Made by a program: the position numbers and the translations under genes. From NCBI GenBank assembly GCA_963746955.1, contig CAVVDR010000002.1:1-64000 (forward strand): DNA of 64,000 nucleotides, read 5' to 3'. Shown here one piece after another: positions 25,624 through 34,541 of the stretch. Within the stretch, counting starts at the first letter, position 1, and the number at the start of each line of letters is the position of its first letter. The notes beneath the pieces are model-generated. The model worked only from the letters and a program-made list of their open reading frames with translations, made no database searches and was not told the origin of the DNA. This stretch comes from DASQBT01 sp963746955 (GTDB taxonomy: Bacteria > Pseudomonadota > Gammaproteobacteria > Burkholderiales > Thiobacillaceae).

Positions 25624-26925
25624 TCAGCGATGCAAGCGGTATTCGGCCGATCGGGCATGCGCCTGCAGCCCTTCACCATAGGCAAGGGTTGCCGCAATGC
25701 GGCCCAGCGTCTGGGCCCCGGCAGGGGAAACCATAATGAGGCTTGAGCGCTTCTGAAAGTCATACACCCCCAAGGGCGAGGAAAATCTGGCCGTGCGGGA
25801 CGTCGGCAACACGTGATTGGGTCCGGCGCAGTAATCACCCAATGCCTCACAGGTATTGCGGCCCAGGAATATTGCGCCAGCGTGGCGGATTTGTTTGCTC
25901 AGCTCCAGCGGGTCCTCCACGGATAGTTCAAGATGTTCGGGCGCAATGCGATTCGAAAGGGCGACCGCGTCGTCAAGGTCACGCGTCTTGATCAACCCGC
26001 CGCGGTTGGTCAGCGAAGTTTCAATCACCTTGTTACGAGGCATTTCCTTGGCTAGTTTCTGCATAGATGCTTCGACCGCGTCCAGAAAGTCCGTGTCCGG
26101 CGAAAGCAGTATGGCCTGAGCCAGCTCATCATGCTCGGCCTGGGAAAACAGATCCATGGCAATCCAGTCCGGATTCGTCTTGCCATCGCAAATTATCAGA
26201 ATTTCCGACGGCCCGGCGATCATGTCGATTCCTACCGTGCCAAAGACCCGACGCTTGGCCGCAGCCACGTAGGCATTCCCCGGCCCCACGATCTTGTCCA
26301 CCTGCGGCACGGTCCGGGTGCCGTAAGCCAGCGCGGCGACGGCCTGAGCGCCGCCGATGGTAAACACCCGGTCAACACCGGCAATGGCCGCCGCTGCCAG
26401 CACCAGATCATTCCGATCGCCCCCGGGGGTGGGCACCACCATGACCAGTTCAGCGACGCCCGCCACCTTGGCGGGAATGGCGTTCATCAGCACCGATGAC
26501 GGATAGGCGGCCTTGCCGCCAGGGACATACAGGCCAACCCGGTCCAACGCCGTCACCTGCTGGCCAAGCAGGGTGCCATCCTCTTCCGTATAGGTCCAGG
26601 AAGCCTGGACCTGGCGCTCGTGATAACGGCGCACCCGTTCTGCCGCGGCTTCCAAAGCCGCGCGACGCTCTGATGGCAATGCGAGCAAAGCTTCTTCCAG
26701 GCGGGCTCGGGGAAGTTCCAGATCTGCCATGGATGCAGCCGCCAGACGGTCAAACTTTTCCGTGTATTCGAGGACCGCGGCGTCGCCTCGTTTTCTTACC
26801 TCAGACAGAATTTCCGCCACAGTGGTTTCGATGGAGGCATCCGTGGCGTCATCAAACTGCAATAGACGGGCAAGTCTGACGCTGAAATCCGGCTGGGTGC
26901 TGTCGAGGCGAGCAGGCTTGATCAC
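25624..26925 (-). CDS. hisD: histidinol dehydrogenase
   Basis: Zinc enzyme that performs the last two oxidations to histidine. It has 433 residues with NAD-binding and active-site blocks YVPGGKAAYPSSVLMN, GPGNAYVAAAKR, SQAEHDELAQAIL and the signature containing GPNHVLPTS. It starts with GTG at 26925. It is the first gene of this his cluster; hisG, which normally precedes it, is absent, and an IS200 element ends 32 bases upstream. Confidence 0.96.
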   Translation of the reverse strand: MIKPARLDSTQPDFSVRLARLLQFDDATDASIETTVAEILSEVRKRGDAAVLEYTEKFDRLAAASMADLELPRARLEEALLALPSERRAALEAAAERVRRYHERQVQASWTYTEEDGTLLGQQVTALDRVGLYVPGGKAAYPSSVLMNAIPAKVAGVAELVMVVPTPGGDRNDLVLAAAAIAGVDRVFTIGGAQAVAALAYGTRTVPQVDKIVGPGNAYVAAAKRRVFGTVGIDMIAGPSEILIICDGKTNPDWIAMDLFSQAEHDELAQAILLSPDTDFLDAVEASMQKLAKEMPRNKVIETSLTNRGGLIKTRDLDDAVALSNRIAPEHLELSVEDPLELSKQIRHAGAIFLGRNTCEALGDYCAGPNHVLPTSRTARFSSPLGVYDFQKRSSLIMVSPAGAQTLGRIAATLAYGEGLQAHARSAEYRLHR

Positions 26926-27030
26926 AGGGGAGATTGGACTAAGTAAAGTTAAATTACCCCCGGCAAAGCCGGGGGCCTATCAGTGGGGCGCCTCAAAGGC
27001 GCTGGCAACTCATGAGCCGCCCAAGGGCGG

Positions 27031-27462
27031 CTACACGCTCAATTTCATCTGGTCGTAGCGTTCATCCTCGTGCTCCTGGTTGCGGATGTACGCCCTGACC
27101 ATCGCTTCATCCAGACCCACCGTAGAAACGAAGTACCCACGAGCCCAAAACACCTCGCCCGTGAAATTCCGCTCCCGACCACCGAAATGCCGGGCTATCG
27201 CAATCGCACTCTTGCCCTTGATGTACCCCACTACATTCGATACCGCATACTTCGGTGGAATACTCAGGCACATGTGCACGTGGTCCGACATCAGGTGGCC
27301 CTCTACAACCTGCGAATCCTTCTGCTTCGCCAACTCCCGGAATATCTCTCCAAGATGCCGCCGGAGTACCTCAAAGATCTTCTTCTTTCGCTTCTTCGGA
27401 ATGAAAACTACGTGGTACTTACCGTCCCATCTCGTGTGGCTCAAACTCTGATACTCTTTCAT
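27031..27462 (-). CDS. tnpA: IS200-like HUH/Y1 transposase TnpA
   Basis: A 143-residue Y1 transposase. It contains the metal-binding HUH motif HVHM in LMSDHVHMCLSIPP (near 63-76) and the expected catalytic Tyr in a C-terminal helix (VRAYIRNQE, near 127). The ATG at 27462 (MKEYQSLSHTRWDGKY) fits the family; the frame runs upstream to 27543 but crosses the regulatory leader. The protein is full length. Confidence 0.9.
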   Translation of the reverse strand: MKEYQSLSHTRWDGKYHVVFIPKKRKKKIFEVLRRHLGEIFRELAKQKDSQVVEGHLMSDHVHMCLSIPPKYAVSNVVGYIKGKSAIAIARHFGGRERNFTGEVFWARGYFVSTVGLDEAMVRAYIRNQEHEDERYDQMKLSV

Positions 27463-27463
27463 C

Positions 27464-27500
27464 GTGAATCTCCATCTCTTGGTCGAGACTGAAGATTCAC
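27464..27500 (-). promoter_or_regulatory. tnpA leader stem-loop
   Basis: GTGAATCT (27500-27493 on the minus strand) pairs perfectly with AGATTCAC (27471-27464) directly before the tnpA ATG, with further partial pairing inside. This resembles the leader hairpin known in IS200 that hides the ribosome site and keeps transposase expression low. Confidence 0.6.
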
Positions 27501-27695
27501 AACGACCGCCGTATAGGTCAAACCTTGGTGAGTCCCCCGGCAAAGCCGGGGCCTTACCTCACTGAGTTAGGATTATAAAGGCTTTTGCCCCAAACTACGC
27601 GGCGTCCATGGGACGCGTCCACTCTGTGGAACCTGACTTGTATCTGTCGGCTCGTAACTCTGGTTCCAAGAGATCTTTTAGACAGATTCCAAACA

Positions 27696-28157
27696 ATGGA
27701 TATAATTGACACAACGAAGTCATGTAACGTCAATTTTTCAAATATGCAATATACCCGGGACAATATGGCGCAGCTGTTGCGCTCGCATGACATCAATCCC
27801 ACCCATCAGCGAATTGAGATTGCCTACGCCCTGTTCTCCAAGCAGGAGCACCTGTCCGCCGATCAGGTGATGACCACGGTCAACGATCGTTATGCGGAAA
27901 CCTCCAAAGCCACCGTATACAACACGCTTAATCTGTTTCTGGAAAAAGGACTGATTCGGGAGGTGATCGTTGATCCCAGCAAGGTCTTCTACGACCCTAA
28001 TACCCGGCCCCATTATCATTTATTCCAATTGGACTCCGGGCGATTGACCGATATAGATGCAGGAAATGTCACCATACAAGGCCTGCCGCCCTTGCCGGAA
28101 GGCATGGAGACGGAGGGTATCGATCTGATTGTCCGGATACGTCGGAAAACTGCTTGA
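27696..28157 (+). CDS. Fur-family transcriptional regulator
   Basis: A winged-helix metal or peroxide-type regulator. From ATG 27696 it has 153 residues; ATG 27744 (137 residues) is an equally possible start, neither having a strong ribosome site. The DNA-binding part includes NPTHQRIEIAYALF and SKATVYNTLNLFLEKGLI. The metal site shows FYDPNTRPHYHLF, closer to PerR/Irr than to Fur. The two CxxC zinc pairs of classical Fur are missing. It is convergent with the Qmo/Hdr locus, and its target is unknown. Confidence 0.85.
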   Translation: MDIIDTTKSCNVNFSNMQYTRDNMAQLLRSHDINPTHQRIEIAYALFSKQEHLSADQVMTTVNDRYAETSKATVYNTLNLFLEKGLIREVIVDPSKVFYDPNTRPHYHLFQLDSGRLTDIDAGNVTIQGLPPLPEGMETEGIDLIVRIRRKTA

Positions 28158-28180
28158 TATAGAGCAGGGACGCGCTTGGC

Positions 28181-28489
28181 CTATAGCTGGAGCCCTTCGC
28201 GGTAGGTCTGATTGATGGTACGGAGCAGGTCACGGAACGGGATGTCCCGCTCGAACCGCAGCAGAATGGGCATAAAGGGCAAATCGTGCCCCATGCCAAA
28301 ATTCTCGAAGTTTCCCCCAGTCATATCCTCAAACAGTTTGCGCAGTTCGCTATCCAGGCCATCCAGAAACGGCGTATAGCGAGCCATGTCTTCATAGTCG
28401 TCCTCAATGCAAGCGCGCAGTTCATCTACTTCGTACACCGCCTGATGCACCAAGTCCACAAATTCGTCAAAGGTATCGGGTTTCTTCAT
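28181..28489 (-). CDS. conserved-looking small acidic protein beside the Qmo/Hdr locus
   Basis: A 102-residue acidic protein (MKKPDTFDEFVDLVHQAV...) without signal peptide, membrane helix or cysteines. It appears mainly helical, with FDEFVDLVHQAVYEVDELRA at the start. I do not recognise the family. It follows hdrB on the same strand, but a hairpin terminator lies between (28546-28571), so it may be read separately or by read-through. Confidence 0.6.
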   Translation of the reverse strand: MKKPDTFDEFVDLVHQAVYEVDELRACIEDDYEDMARYTPFLDGLDSELRKLFEDMTGGNFENFGMGHDLPFMPILLRFERDIPFRDLLRTINQTYREGLQL

Positions 28490-28545
28490 GTCGGATTCTT
28501 ACGTCAAACCACAAGAGATACGAAGGTACACCAAGCACGGAAATG

Positions 28546-28571
28546 AAAACAGGGGCATCCGCCCCTGTTTT
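28546..28571. terminator. bidirectional terminator after hdrB
   Basis: Perfect inverted repeat AAAACAGGGGC-ATCC-GCCCCTGTTTT, 19 bases beyond the hdrB stop codon, with A4/T4 tracts on both sides. It is suited to end the qmoA-qmoB-hdrC-hdrB transcript. Confidence 0.8.
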
Positions 28572-28589
28572 GCTGCAATGGAACCAGAC

Positions 28590-29486
28590 TCACTTACCGG
28601 CAAATTCTTCCAGTTTCCTGGCGCGAATCACCTGCCCGTCCAGGCCCGCCTCCTTGGCTGAGCCCCCGTAGGCAAGGGTCATCAACTGACTGTAATACAG
28701 AACGGGAATATTGAATTTCGTCTTGTATTTCTTGTTGATATGGCCCTGATAGATCTCCACATTGGCCTGACAAAGCGGGCAAGGCGTGACGATCATTTCC
28801 GCTCCGTGGTCGTACGCGGACTGGACGATGTCCTTGATCTGGGCCTGCGATTTCTCCGGCTCTGAAAAAGCCAGCGCGCCGCCACAGCACGTAACTTTCT
28901 GGTCGTACGGCACTGCTTCGCCGCCCATGGTCTCAATGATCTTGTCGAGGTACATGGGGTTTTCGAAATTCTCCCCAGCGATGCCGAACGGGCGGTTGGT
29001 CTGACAGCCCACGTAACCGGCGAACTTCATGCCCGCTAAAGGCTTCTTCACGTGACGCCCCAGTTCGTCAAATCCGAAGTCCTCCACGAGCACTTCTGCC
29101 ATGTGACGAATCTCGGGCATGACCTTAATTTGCAGGCCAGCTTCTTTGAGGGCTTCCTGCGTGTCGGCCAGGAGTTGTGAACTGTGCTCGATGCGCTCCT
29201 TGGACTCCTTGGCGCCCAGCCAGCAGGCCGCGCAAGTGGCGACGATGTCCTGACCGGGCAAATTGGTTTCAGCCAGCGCAAAATTGCGCGCATTCAAGAC
29301 GTGGCGCGGCAGTTCGCCTGCCTCGCCATAACCGATCGAAGCGCCGCAGCAGTTCCAGTCCGGAATTTCGGTGAGCTTGATGTCCAGCGTCTTGCACATC
29401 GCTTCCACGGAAGTCAGGTAGTTGGAGGCGGATGCACCTTTCTGCGAAGAGCAGCCGGGGTAAAAGGCGTATTCTTTGGTTGCCAT
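28590..29486 (-). CDS. hdrB: heterodisulfide reductase subunit B-like protein of the Qmo complex
   Basis: A 298-residue protein with two complete CCG domains, each able to hold a noncubane [4Fe-4S] cluster. The first has Cys in FYPGCSSQKG, NCCGASIGYGEAG and ATCAACW; the second has GYVGCQTNRP, TCCGGALAF and TPCPLCQ. In methanogens HdrB carries the disulfide-reducing site; in Qmo-HdrCB versions the physiological disulfide or acceptor is not settled. The start at 29486 gives MATKEYAFYPGC, and the upstream extension is not supported. It is last in the operon, 11 bases after hdrC. Confidence 0.9.
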   Translation of the reverse strand: MATKEYAFYPGCSSQKGASASNYLTSVEAMCKTLDIKLTEIPDWNCCGASIGYGEAGELPRHVLNARNFALAETNLPGQDIVATCAACWLGAKESKERIEHSSQLLADTQEALKEAGLQIKVMPEIRHMAEVLVEDFGFDELGRHVKKPLAGMKFAGYVGCQTNRPFGIAGENFENPMYLDKIIETMGGEAVPYDQKVTCCGGALAFSEPEKSQAQIKDIVQSAYDHGAEMIVTPCPLCQANVEIYQGHINKKYKTKFNIPVLYYSQLMTLAYGGSAKEAGLDGQVIRARKLEEFAGK

Positions 29487-29497
29487 AAACGTTCTCC

Positions 29498-30139
29498 TTA
29501 GGCCTTGAGCGGCTTGCGCTGGGCTTCCAGCTCTCTGGCCTTCTTCAACATGGCGGCAATGCCTTTTTGATCCTTGCACTTGTGGCCGCCGAAGATTTCA
29601 AACGGGTTCAGACGTTTGGCCATCAACAGCCCGATTGCGACATTCTTCATATCCAGACCTTTTTTGATGCCCTGGCCGATGTTGATCCTGCCTTCCGCAT
29701 CCTTGAAATACAGGCCTATTGAAAGCTTGAGTTCGTTGACCCGGCCTTTGTTTATACAGTTATTCCAGAACAGCTTGGAAAAGGCTCGGGTGGGTTGACC
29801 CTTGGGCGCCACCCCCAATCGGTGGGCGTAGTTGGCCAGGCCGTGCATGATGTGGGTGATGGGAATCTTGCGCGGGCAGCGCACGATGCAGTTGTAGCAG
29901 GAAGTGCACATCCACATCGATTCCGATTTCAGCACCTCTTCCCGCTTGCCAGCGCGGATCATCATGAAGATTTCCTGCGGCGGATGATCCCAGCCGGGAT
30001 GAAAATTGGTCGGGCAGGAGCCCGAGCACACGCCGCACTGCATGCACATCTTGACCCATTCGCCCATCTCCACCTGATCTTCGACTTCCTTGAGGAAGCG
30101 GTTCTGATATTTGGCGGCCATTTGCTGGTTTGCGCTCAT
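29498..30139 (-). CDS. hdrC: heterodisulfide reductase subunit C-like protein of the Qmo complex
   Basis: A 213-residue iron-sulfur protein with two [4Fe-4S] motifs, CMQCGVCSGSCP (near 32-43) and CTSCYNCIVRCP (near 78-89), which relay electrons between QmoB and HdrB. There are no membrane helices, so unlike QmoC, where an HdrC-like part is fused to a heme b membrane domain, this version is soluble. The start at 30139 follows GGAGGAA; the gap to qmoB is 17 bases. Confidence 0.9.
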   Translation of the reverse strand: MSANQQMAAKYQNRFLKEVEDQVEMGEWVKMCMQCGVCSGSCPTNFHPGWDHPPQEIFMMIRAGKREEVLKSESMWMCTSCYNCIVRCPRKIPITHIMHGLANYAHRLGVAPKGQPTRAFSKLFWNNCINKGRVNELKLSIGLYFKDAEGRINIGQGIKKGLDMKNVAIGLLMAKRLNPFEIFGGHKCKDQKGIAAMLKKARELEAQRKPLKA

Positions 30140-30156
30140 GATCTCATTCCTCCGCC

Positions 30157-32403
30157 TCAAAAGCCCTTGAATGGGCTCAGGCCCATTTCCACGATCTGCG
30201 CGGCATAGTCATTGATCTTCTTCGGCAGCGTATGCATGTCGGTGATCGCCACTTCCATGTCAAAGACCCGCTCGGCCTCCAGATTCATGCCCTTCAGGGT
30301 ATCGCCCACTTTACTAAGGCGGTAACGGCCGAGTTCGGACCCCTTGACGAAGTGGCACTGGTACTCATCGCCGGATTTGCAGCCCATGAGCATGACCCCG
30401 TCATAACCGCCGTTCAGCGCGTCGGTAATCCAGATCGTGTTGACCGAACCCAGACAGCGCACCGGCACGACCCGCACATAGGCTGAGTACTCGCTGCGGT
30501 TCATGGCCGCCATGTCGAGCGCAGGATAGGCGTCGTTTTCACAGGCCAGGATCAGTATGCGTGGCTTTTCTGAAAATTCGTCCGGAATATTGACCGCCTT
30601 GATCTGGGCGCCGACCGTGTTCACCGAATAGTTCTCGAACGAGATTACCCGCACCGGGCAGGCGCCCATGCAGGTGCCGCAGCGGCGGCAGCGCGACTCG
30701 TTGAACTTGGGGAAGCTCTTTTCATCTTCGTCAATCGCACCAAACGGACATTCCACCGTGCAGCGCTTGCACTGGGTGCAACCTTCAAGCCGCACCGTCG
30801 GAAAACTCAGGTCGCCGGAACGGGGATGAGCTGAGCGACCCAGTTGGGCATTCTCCAGCGCCTGGATGGCCTTGAGCGTAGCGCCGGTGGCATCCTCGCG
30901 CGCCTGCATCATATCCATGGGACGGCGCACCGGGCCCGCAGTATAGATGCCGGTGCGGCGGGTCTCGTAGGGAAAACAAATGAAATGCGAATCGGTGAAG
31001 CCCCACTTGAGTTGGGGTACATCGGGCCCCTGTCGATAACTGAGATTCAGGATGGAGATCGGCTTGACGCTTATCTGCGCTCCTTGCGCGCCCTCGGCTT
31101 GCGCCGGTTCTGCAGCTGCCGGCGCATCGATGTTCACACCTGAATTGGGCACCTGTCCGGTGGCCAGCACCACCAGATCGGCTTCGATCTGTGCATTCTT
31201 GTCATCCAGAATCAGGTCATGAAAATTAACCGCAAGGCCGCCGCCCGTGGGGGTCACGGCCGCGACCTTGCCCTTGGTGAAGATCACGCCTATTTCCTGG
31301 GCGCTGCGGTAGAAATCCTCGCCGTTCCCTGGGGTGCGCAGATCAGTGTAGATCACGGTGGCATCCACCGCGGGATTCGCATCCTTGAAGTACATGGCCT
31401 GTTTGATGCTGATGTTGCAGCAGGTACCGGAACAATAGGTCAGGTGTTTGCCGCTTGCGTCCCTTTGCCCCGCACACTGCACGAAGACCACGGATTTCAC
31501 TTCCCTGCCATCCGAAGGTCGCTTTATGGGCCCACCGTCGGCTGCCCTGGCCAGCGCTTCCAAGCCCGCTTGATCAACCACGTCAGGCGTCTTACCGTAG
31601 CTGAACTCGGGCAGCTTGATGGCGTCGTACAACTCGAAGCCGGTGGCCTGCACAATCGCGCCGATGTCTTCAGTGGCAACGGAGCCGGACTCGGTAGCGA
31701 CATCGACTACAAAGCGGCCTGGCGCGCCATCGGTCTTGGCTACCGTGGCATTCAGGTAGACCTTGATGTTGGGATCCGCCTCTATCTGCGCAACCAGATC
31801 CGCCACGCCCGCATCAACCGGCGCCTTGAACGGTTCATGCACGGGAATGCGCTTCCACAGCCTAGCGGCCCAGCCGCCCAGGGCACCTGTCTTTTCCACC
31901 AGCACGACGGGGTAACCTGTCTTGGACGCTTCCAACGCTGCGTTCATGCCGGTAATTCCGCCGCCCACCACCAGCAGGGTGCGGCTGCCGCCGGTATTCG
32001 GGTTACCGCCCGGCTGGGTCATGGCCTTGACTTCGCCACAGCCCATGCGGATATAGTCTTCCGCCATCTCCTGGGTGGTTTCCCGGGCTTCGTCGGTATC
32101 CGGGCGGATCCAGATCACGCCTTCCCGAAGATTGGCACGTGCCAGCGCATGATTGGGGAAATGGAAGGCGTCGGTTTTGGCGCGGCGCGAACAGGCGCCG
32201 ATCATGATATGGGTGACGCCCTCGCTGACGATGTCGTTCTTGATCATGGCTACGCCGTCGGCATTGCACAGGAAATCGTGCTGCCGAACCAGGTTCATCT
32301 TGCCTTCCTTCTGCGCAACTTTGACCAGCGCATCGGCGTCGAGCCGCTCGCCCAAACCACAACCCTTGCAGATATATGCCGCGTATTTCTTTTCGTCTGC
32401 CAT
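30157..32403 (-). CDS. qmoB: QmoB / HdrA-like flavoprotein with ferredoxin and MvhD-like domains
   Basis: A 748-residue HdrA-type protein. Order: N-terminal part with CKGCGLGERLDAD and GACSRRAK, an FAD fold with VVGGGITGMNAALEA near 143, two [4Fe-4S] motifs around residues 541-590 (CTQCKRCTVECP and CRRCGTCMGACP), and a C-terminal MvhD/HdrD-like domain (about 620-720). The C-terminal domain is what separates QmoB from QmoA. It probably takes or gives electrons via APS reductase or a quinone-linked partner. The start lies 4 bases after qmoA. Confidence 0.9.
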   Translation of the reverse strand: MADEKKYAAYICKGCGLGERLDADALVKVAQKEGKMNLVRQHDFLCNADGVAMIKNDIVSEGVTHIMIGACSRRAKTDAFHFPNHALARANLREGVIWIRPDTDEARETTQEMAEDYIRMGCGEVKAMTQPGGNPNTGGSRTLLVVGGGITGMNAALEASKTGYPVVLVEKTGALGGWAARLWKRIPVHEPFKAPVDAGVADLVAQIEADPNIKVYLNATVAKTDGAPGRFVVDVATESGSVATEDIGAIVQATGFELYDAIKLPEFSYGKTPDVVDQAGLEALARAADGGPIKRPSDGREVKSVVFVQCAGQRDASGKHLTYCSGTCCNISIKQAMYFKDANPAVDATVIYTDLRTPGNGEDFYRSAQEIGVIFTKGKVAAVTPTGGGLAVNFHDLILDDKNAQIEADLVVLATGQVPNSGVNIDAPAAAEPAQAEGAQGAQISVKPISILNLSYRQGPDVPQLKWGFTDSHFICFPYETRRTGIYTAGPVRRPMDMMQAREDATGATLKAIQALENAQLGRSAHPRSGDLSFPTVRLEGCTQCKRCTVECPFGAIDEDEKSFPKFNESRCRRCGTCMGACPVRVISFENYSVNTVGAQIKAVNIPDEFSEKPRILILACENDAYPALDMAAMNRSEYSAYVRVVPVRCLGSVNTIWITDALNGGYDGVMLMGCKSGDEYQCHFVKGSELGRYRLSKVGDTLKGMNLEAERVFDMEVAITDMHTLPKKINDYAAQIVEMGLSPFKGF

Positions 32404-32407
32404 TTAG

Positions 32408-33694
32408 TTAAGCCTCCGCCCTAGCAACCTTGTTCACGACCTGAATGGCACGCAGCGCAGCCGCCGTGGCGGATTGCACCGCCCGGTTTACATCCAGGGC
32501 GTTGGACGCACAGCCGGCGCCGAAAACCGCGCCATTGGCCGGATCAGCCTCGATGAAGCCGGATGAGTCGAACACGATGTCTGCCGGAATGCTCACACCC
32601 TTCACCGAAGGTTCCATTCCGATGGCCAGCACGATCAAGTCATGTTCATTCGCATAACGCTTGTAGCCTTCGGTATCAACGCCGTGGGCCACGACACTGC
32701 CAGTCGATTCATTCAGGGTGATCCGCGCCACCTTTGACTTTACAAAGCTCACGCTGGAATCCGCCTGCACCTTTTGATAGAAATCCTCGAACCGGTCGAT
32801 GGCGCGGATGTCGATGTAGTAAATCGTCGACTTGCCATCTTCCGGATGCTTCTCACGCACGTAATGAGTTTGCTTCAACGATGCCATGCAGCAAATCCGG
32901 GAGCAGTGACGCAGATGGTTTTCATCGCGCGAGCCGGCGCACTGGATGAAGGCCACGTTCTTGGCTTCCTTGCCGTCGCTCGGTCGCAGAATCCTGCCGG
33001 CGGTCGGCCCGTGCGGATCGGCCAGACGCTCGAATTCCACACTGGTAATCACGTTCTTGAATCGGCCATAGCCATAGGGATGAATCTTGGCAGCATCGTA
33101 AGGCTGCCAGCCGGTGGCCCAAACCACCGCCCCTGCCTTGATGGAGATGACTTCTTCCTTCTGGTCCAGATCGATGGCGTCGTACTTGCAGGCGGCCTTG
33201 GCTTTTTCACCTTCTGGAGTTCCCACTATGGAAGGATGCAAGACATATCGCTGCGGGAAGGACATGGCATTGGGCAAATAGGCCGCCTTCATCTTGTCCA
33301 GCTTGTAGTTGAAGGGGTTGTCCACCAACGTCTGAACGGCATCTGCGCAAGCGCCGCAGGCGGTGCAGTTCTCGTTCACAAAACGGGGCGTGATCTTGAC
33401 GCTGGCGGTGTAATTTCCCGCGAATCCCTTGATACCGGTCACTTCAGCCAGGGTCAGCACGCGCACGCGCGGGTTGGCCTTCAAGCGCCGCAAGTTGATC
33501 TCAAGCCCGCAGGTCGGGTGGCACATCTTGGGAAAGTAGCGATAAAGCTGGGAGGTACGCCCCCCCAGGGATGGATTCCTCTCCACCAGGACAACATTCT
33601 TGCCGGTCTCGGCCGCTTCAAGCGCGGCCGTCATTCCGGAAATGCCGCCGCCCACCACGAGTATGGTCTCGTTGGTTGCAACAACTTCCGTCAT
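32408..33694 (-). CDS. qmoA: QmoA / HdrA-like flavoprotein
   Basis: A 428-residue HdrA-type flavoprotein with dinucleotide motif VVGGGISGMTAALEAAETG at 13-31 and cysteine pattern CHPTCGLEINL near 58. It also has CTACGACADA (near 110) and the HdrA signature CAGSRDENHLRHCSRICC near 260. It lacks the MvhD domain, as expected for QmoA. It heads the operon; a leader of about 210 bases separates it from the upstream phosphoesterase gene. The canonical partner genes aprBA and a fused qmoC are not adjacent. Confidence 0.9.
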   Translation of the reverse strand: MTEVVATNETILVVGGGISGMTAALEAAETGKNVVLVERNPSLGGRTSQLYRYFPKMCHPTCGLEINLRRLKANPRVRVLTLAEVTGIKGFAGNYTASVKITPRFVNENCTACGACADAVQTLVDNPFNYKLDKMKAAYLPNAMSFPQRYVLHPSIVGTPEGEKAKAACKYDAIDLDQKEEVISIKAGAVVWATGWQPYDAAKIHPYGYGRFKNVITSVEFERLADPHGPTAGRILRPSDGKEAKNVAFIQCAGSRDENHLRHCSRICCMASLKQTHYVREKHPEDGKSTIYYIDIRAIDRFEDFYQKVQADSSVSFVKSKVARITLNESTGSVVAHGVDTEGYKRYANEHDLIVLAIGMEPSVKGVSIPADIVFDSSGFIEADPANGAVFGAGCASNALDVNRAVQSATAAALRAIQVVNKVARAEA

Positions 33695-33906
33695 CAGGTT
33701 TCCTCCATCACAACGGATTTTCAGTGCGCCAGAAAGGAATTTCTGCAGTCGTCAGCGGGCGCACCGAACACGCGAACTGACTTGAATCTGATAAGGCGTG
33801 AATGTTACGCCCAAGGCCGGATTGCCGCCAGATTGCGCGGCCTGTTTCTCAATCGAAGTTACTTATACGGGAATAGACTGACCTTGGCTCATACGTTCTA
33901 AACCAT

Positions 33907-34464
33907 TCATGCGTGAGGGGTAACCGGCGGAAGCATGGCCGGCACGGTATGCGCCACCGGCACACGCACGACATCGAATTTCATCTGTGCCATGTCAGCC
34001 ATGACATAGGTGGGTTCTGCCCCCACGCCGCCCACTGTGCCCGGATTGATATACCAGGTGGTCTTGCCCTTGATGTTGGGCAGCAGTTCCATTTCCGGCC
34101 GATGATCATGCCCGCAGCACACCAAGTCGTAGTCGCCGGTACAGGCCATGGCCCGCGCATAATGCGGGTAGTGAACGATGAAAATGCTGCGGTCGGCCAG
34201 CGTGAAAGCGGCATCCTGACCATGATAGCGAATCACGCTGCCCGGCTCCGCCGCCAGACGGGCCATGTTATATAAATCGCCGGTATTGTTGCCATGGATC
34301 ACATGAACCGGCAGTTCATACTTCTGCAGGACACGCAGCGTGGTAGGCGCAACGACGTCGCCACAATGCAGAACCGCCTCCGCGCCCCGCGTCCTGGCGT
34401 CTTCGACCGCGGCACTTAGCAAACGGCGGTTGTCATGGGAATCGGAAACGATGCAGATCTTCAT
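33907..34464 (-). CDS. YfcE/MJ0936-family metallophosphoesterase
   Basis: A 185-residue calcineurin-like phosphodiesterase. Metal-binding motifs are SDSHDN (7-12), HCGDVV, GNNTGD and CCGHDHRPE, with INPGTVGG near 144. The start at 34464 (MKICIVSDSHDN) matches the family; four more in-frame codons precede it. Members hydrolyse phosphodiesters in vitro but their natural substrate is mostly unknown. It lies between qmoA and ppa, all on the minus strand. Confidence 0.85.
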   Translation of the reverse strand: MKICIVSDSHDNRRLLSAAVEDARTRGAEAVLHCGDVVAPTTLRVLQKYELPVHVIHGNNTGDLYNMARLAAEPGSVIRYHGQDAAFTLADRSIFIVHYPHYARAMACTGDYDLVCCGHDHRPEMELLPNIKGKTTWYINPGTVGGVGAEPTYVMADMAQMKFDVVRVPVAHTVPAMLPPVTPHA

Positions 34465-34541
34465 ACGCAGACGCAAGATTCAAGAGAGTAGATTCAAGAC
34501 GCCATGGGTTCTCTTGCATCTTGAACCTTGAGTCTTGCCAA

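Larger units (their letters stand above)
26957..27551 (-). mobile_element. IS200/IS605-family element (IS200-like, tnpA only)
   Basis: One TnpA gene lies between two near-identical hairpins, CCCCCGGC-AAA-GCCGGGGG at 26957-26975 and its shorter copy at 27535-27551. Such subterminal stem-loops, rather than inverted ends, are the hallmark of IS200/IS605 single-strand transposition. No tnpB is present. Exact cleavage sites outside the hairpins cannot be fixed from one copy. Confidence 0.8.

Noticed and set aside
31219..32424. A 401-codon plus-strand frame opposite qmoB
   Set aside because: Shadow of qmoB; Gly/Arg/His-rich text without domains.
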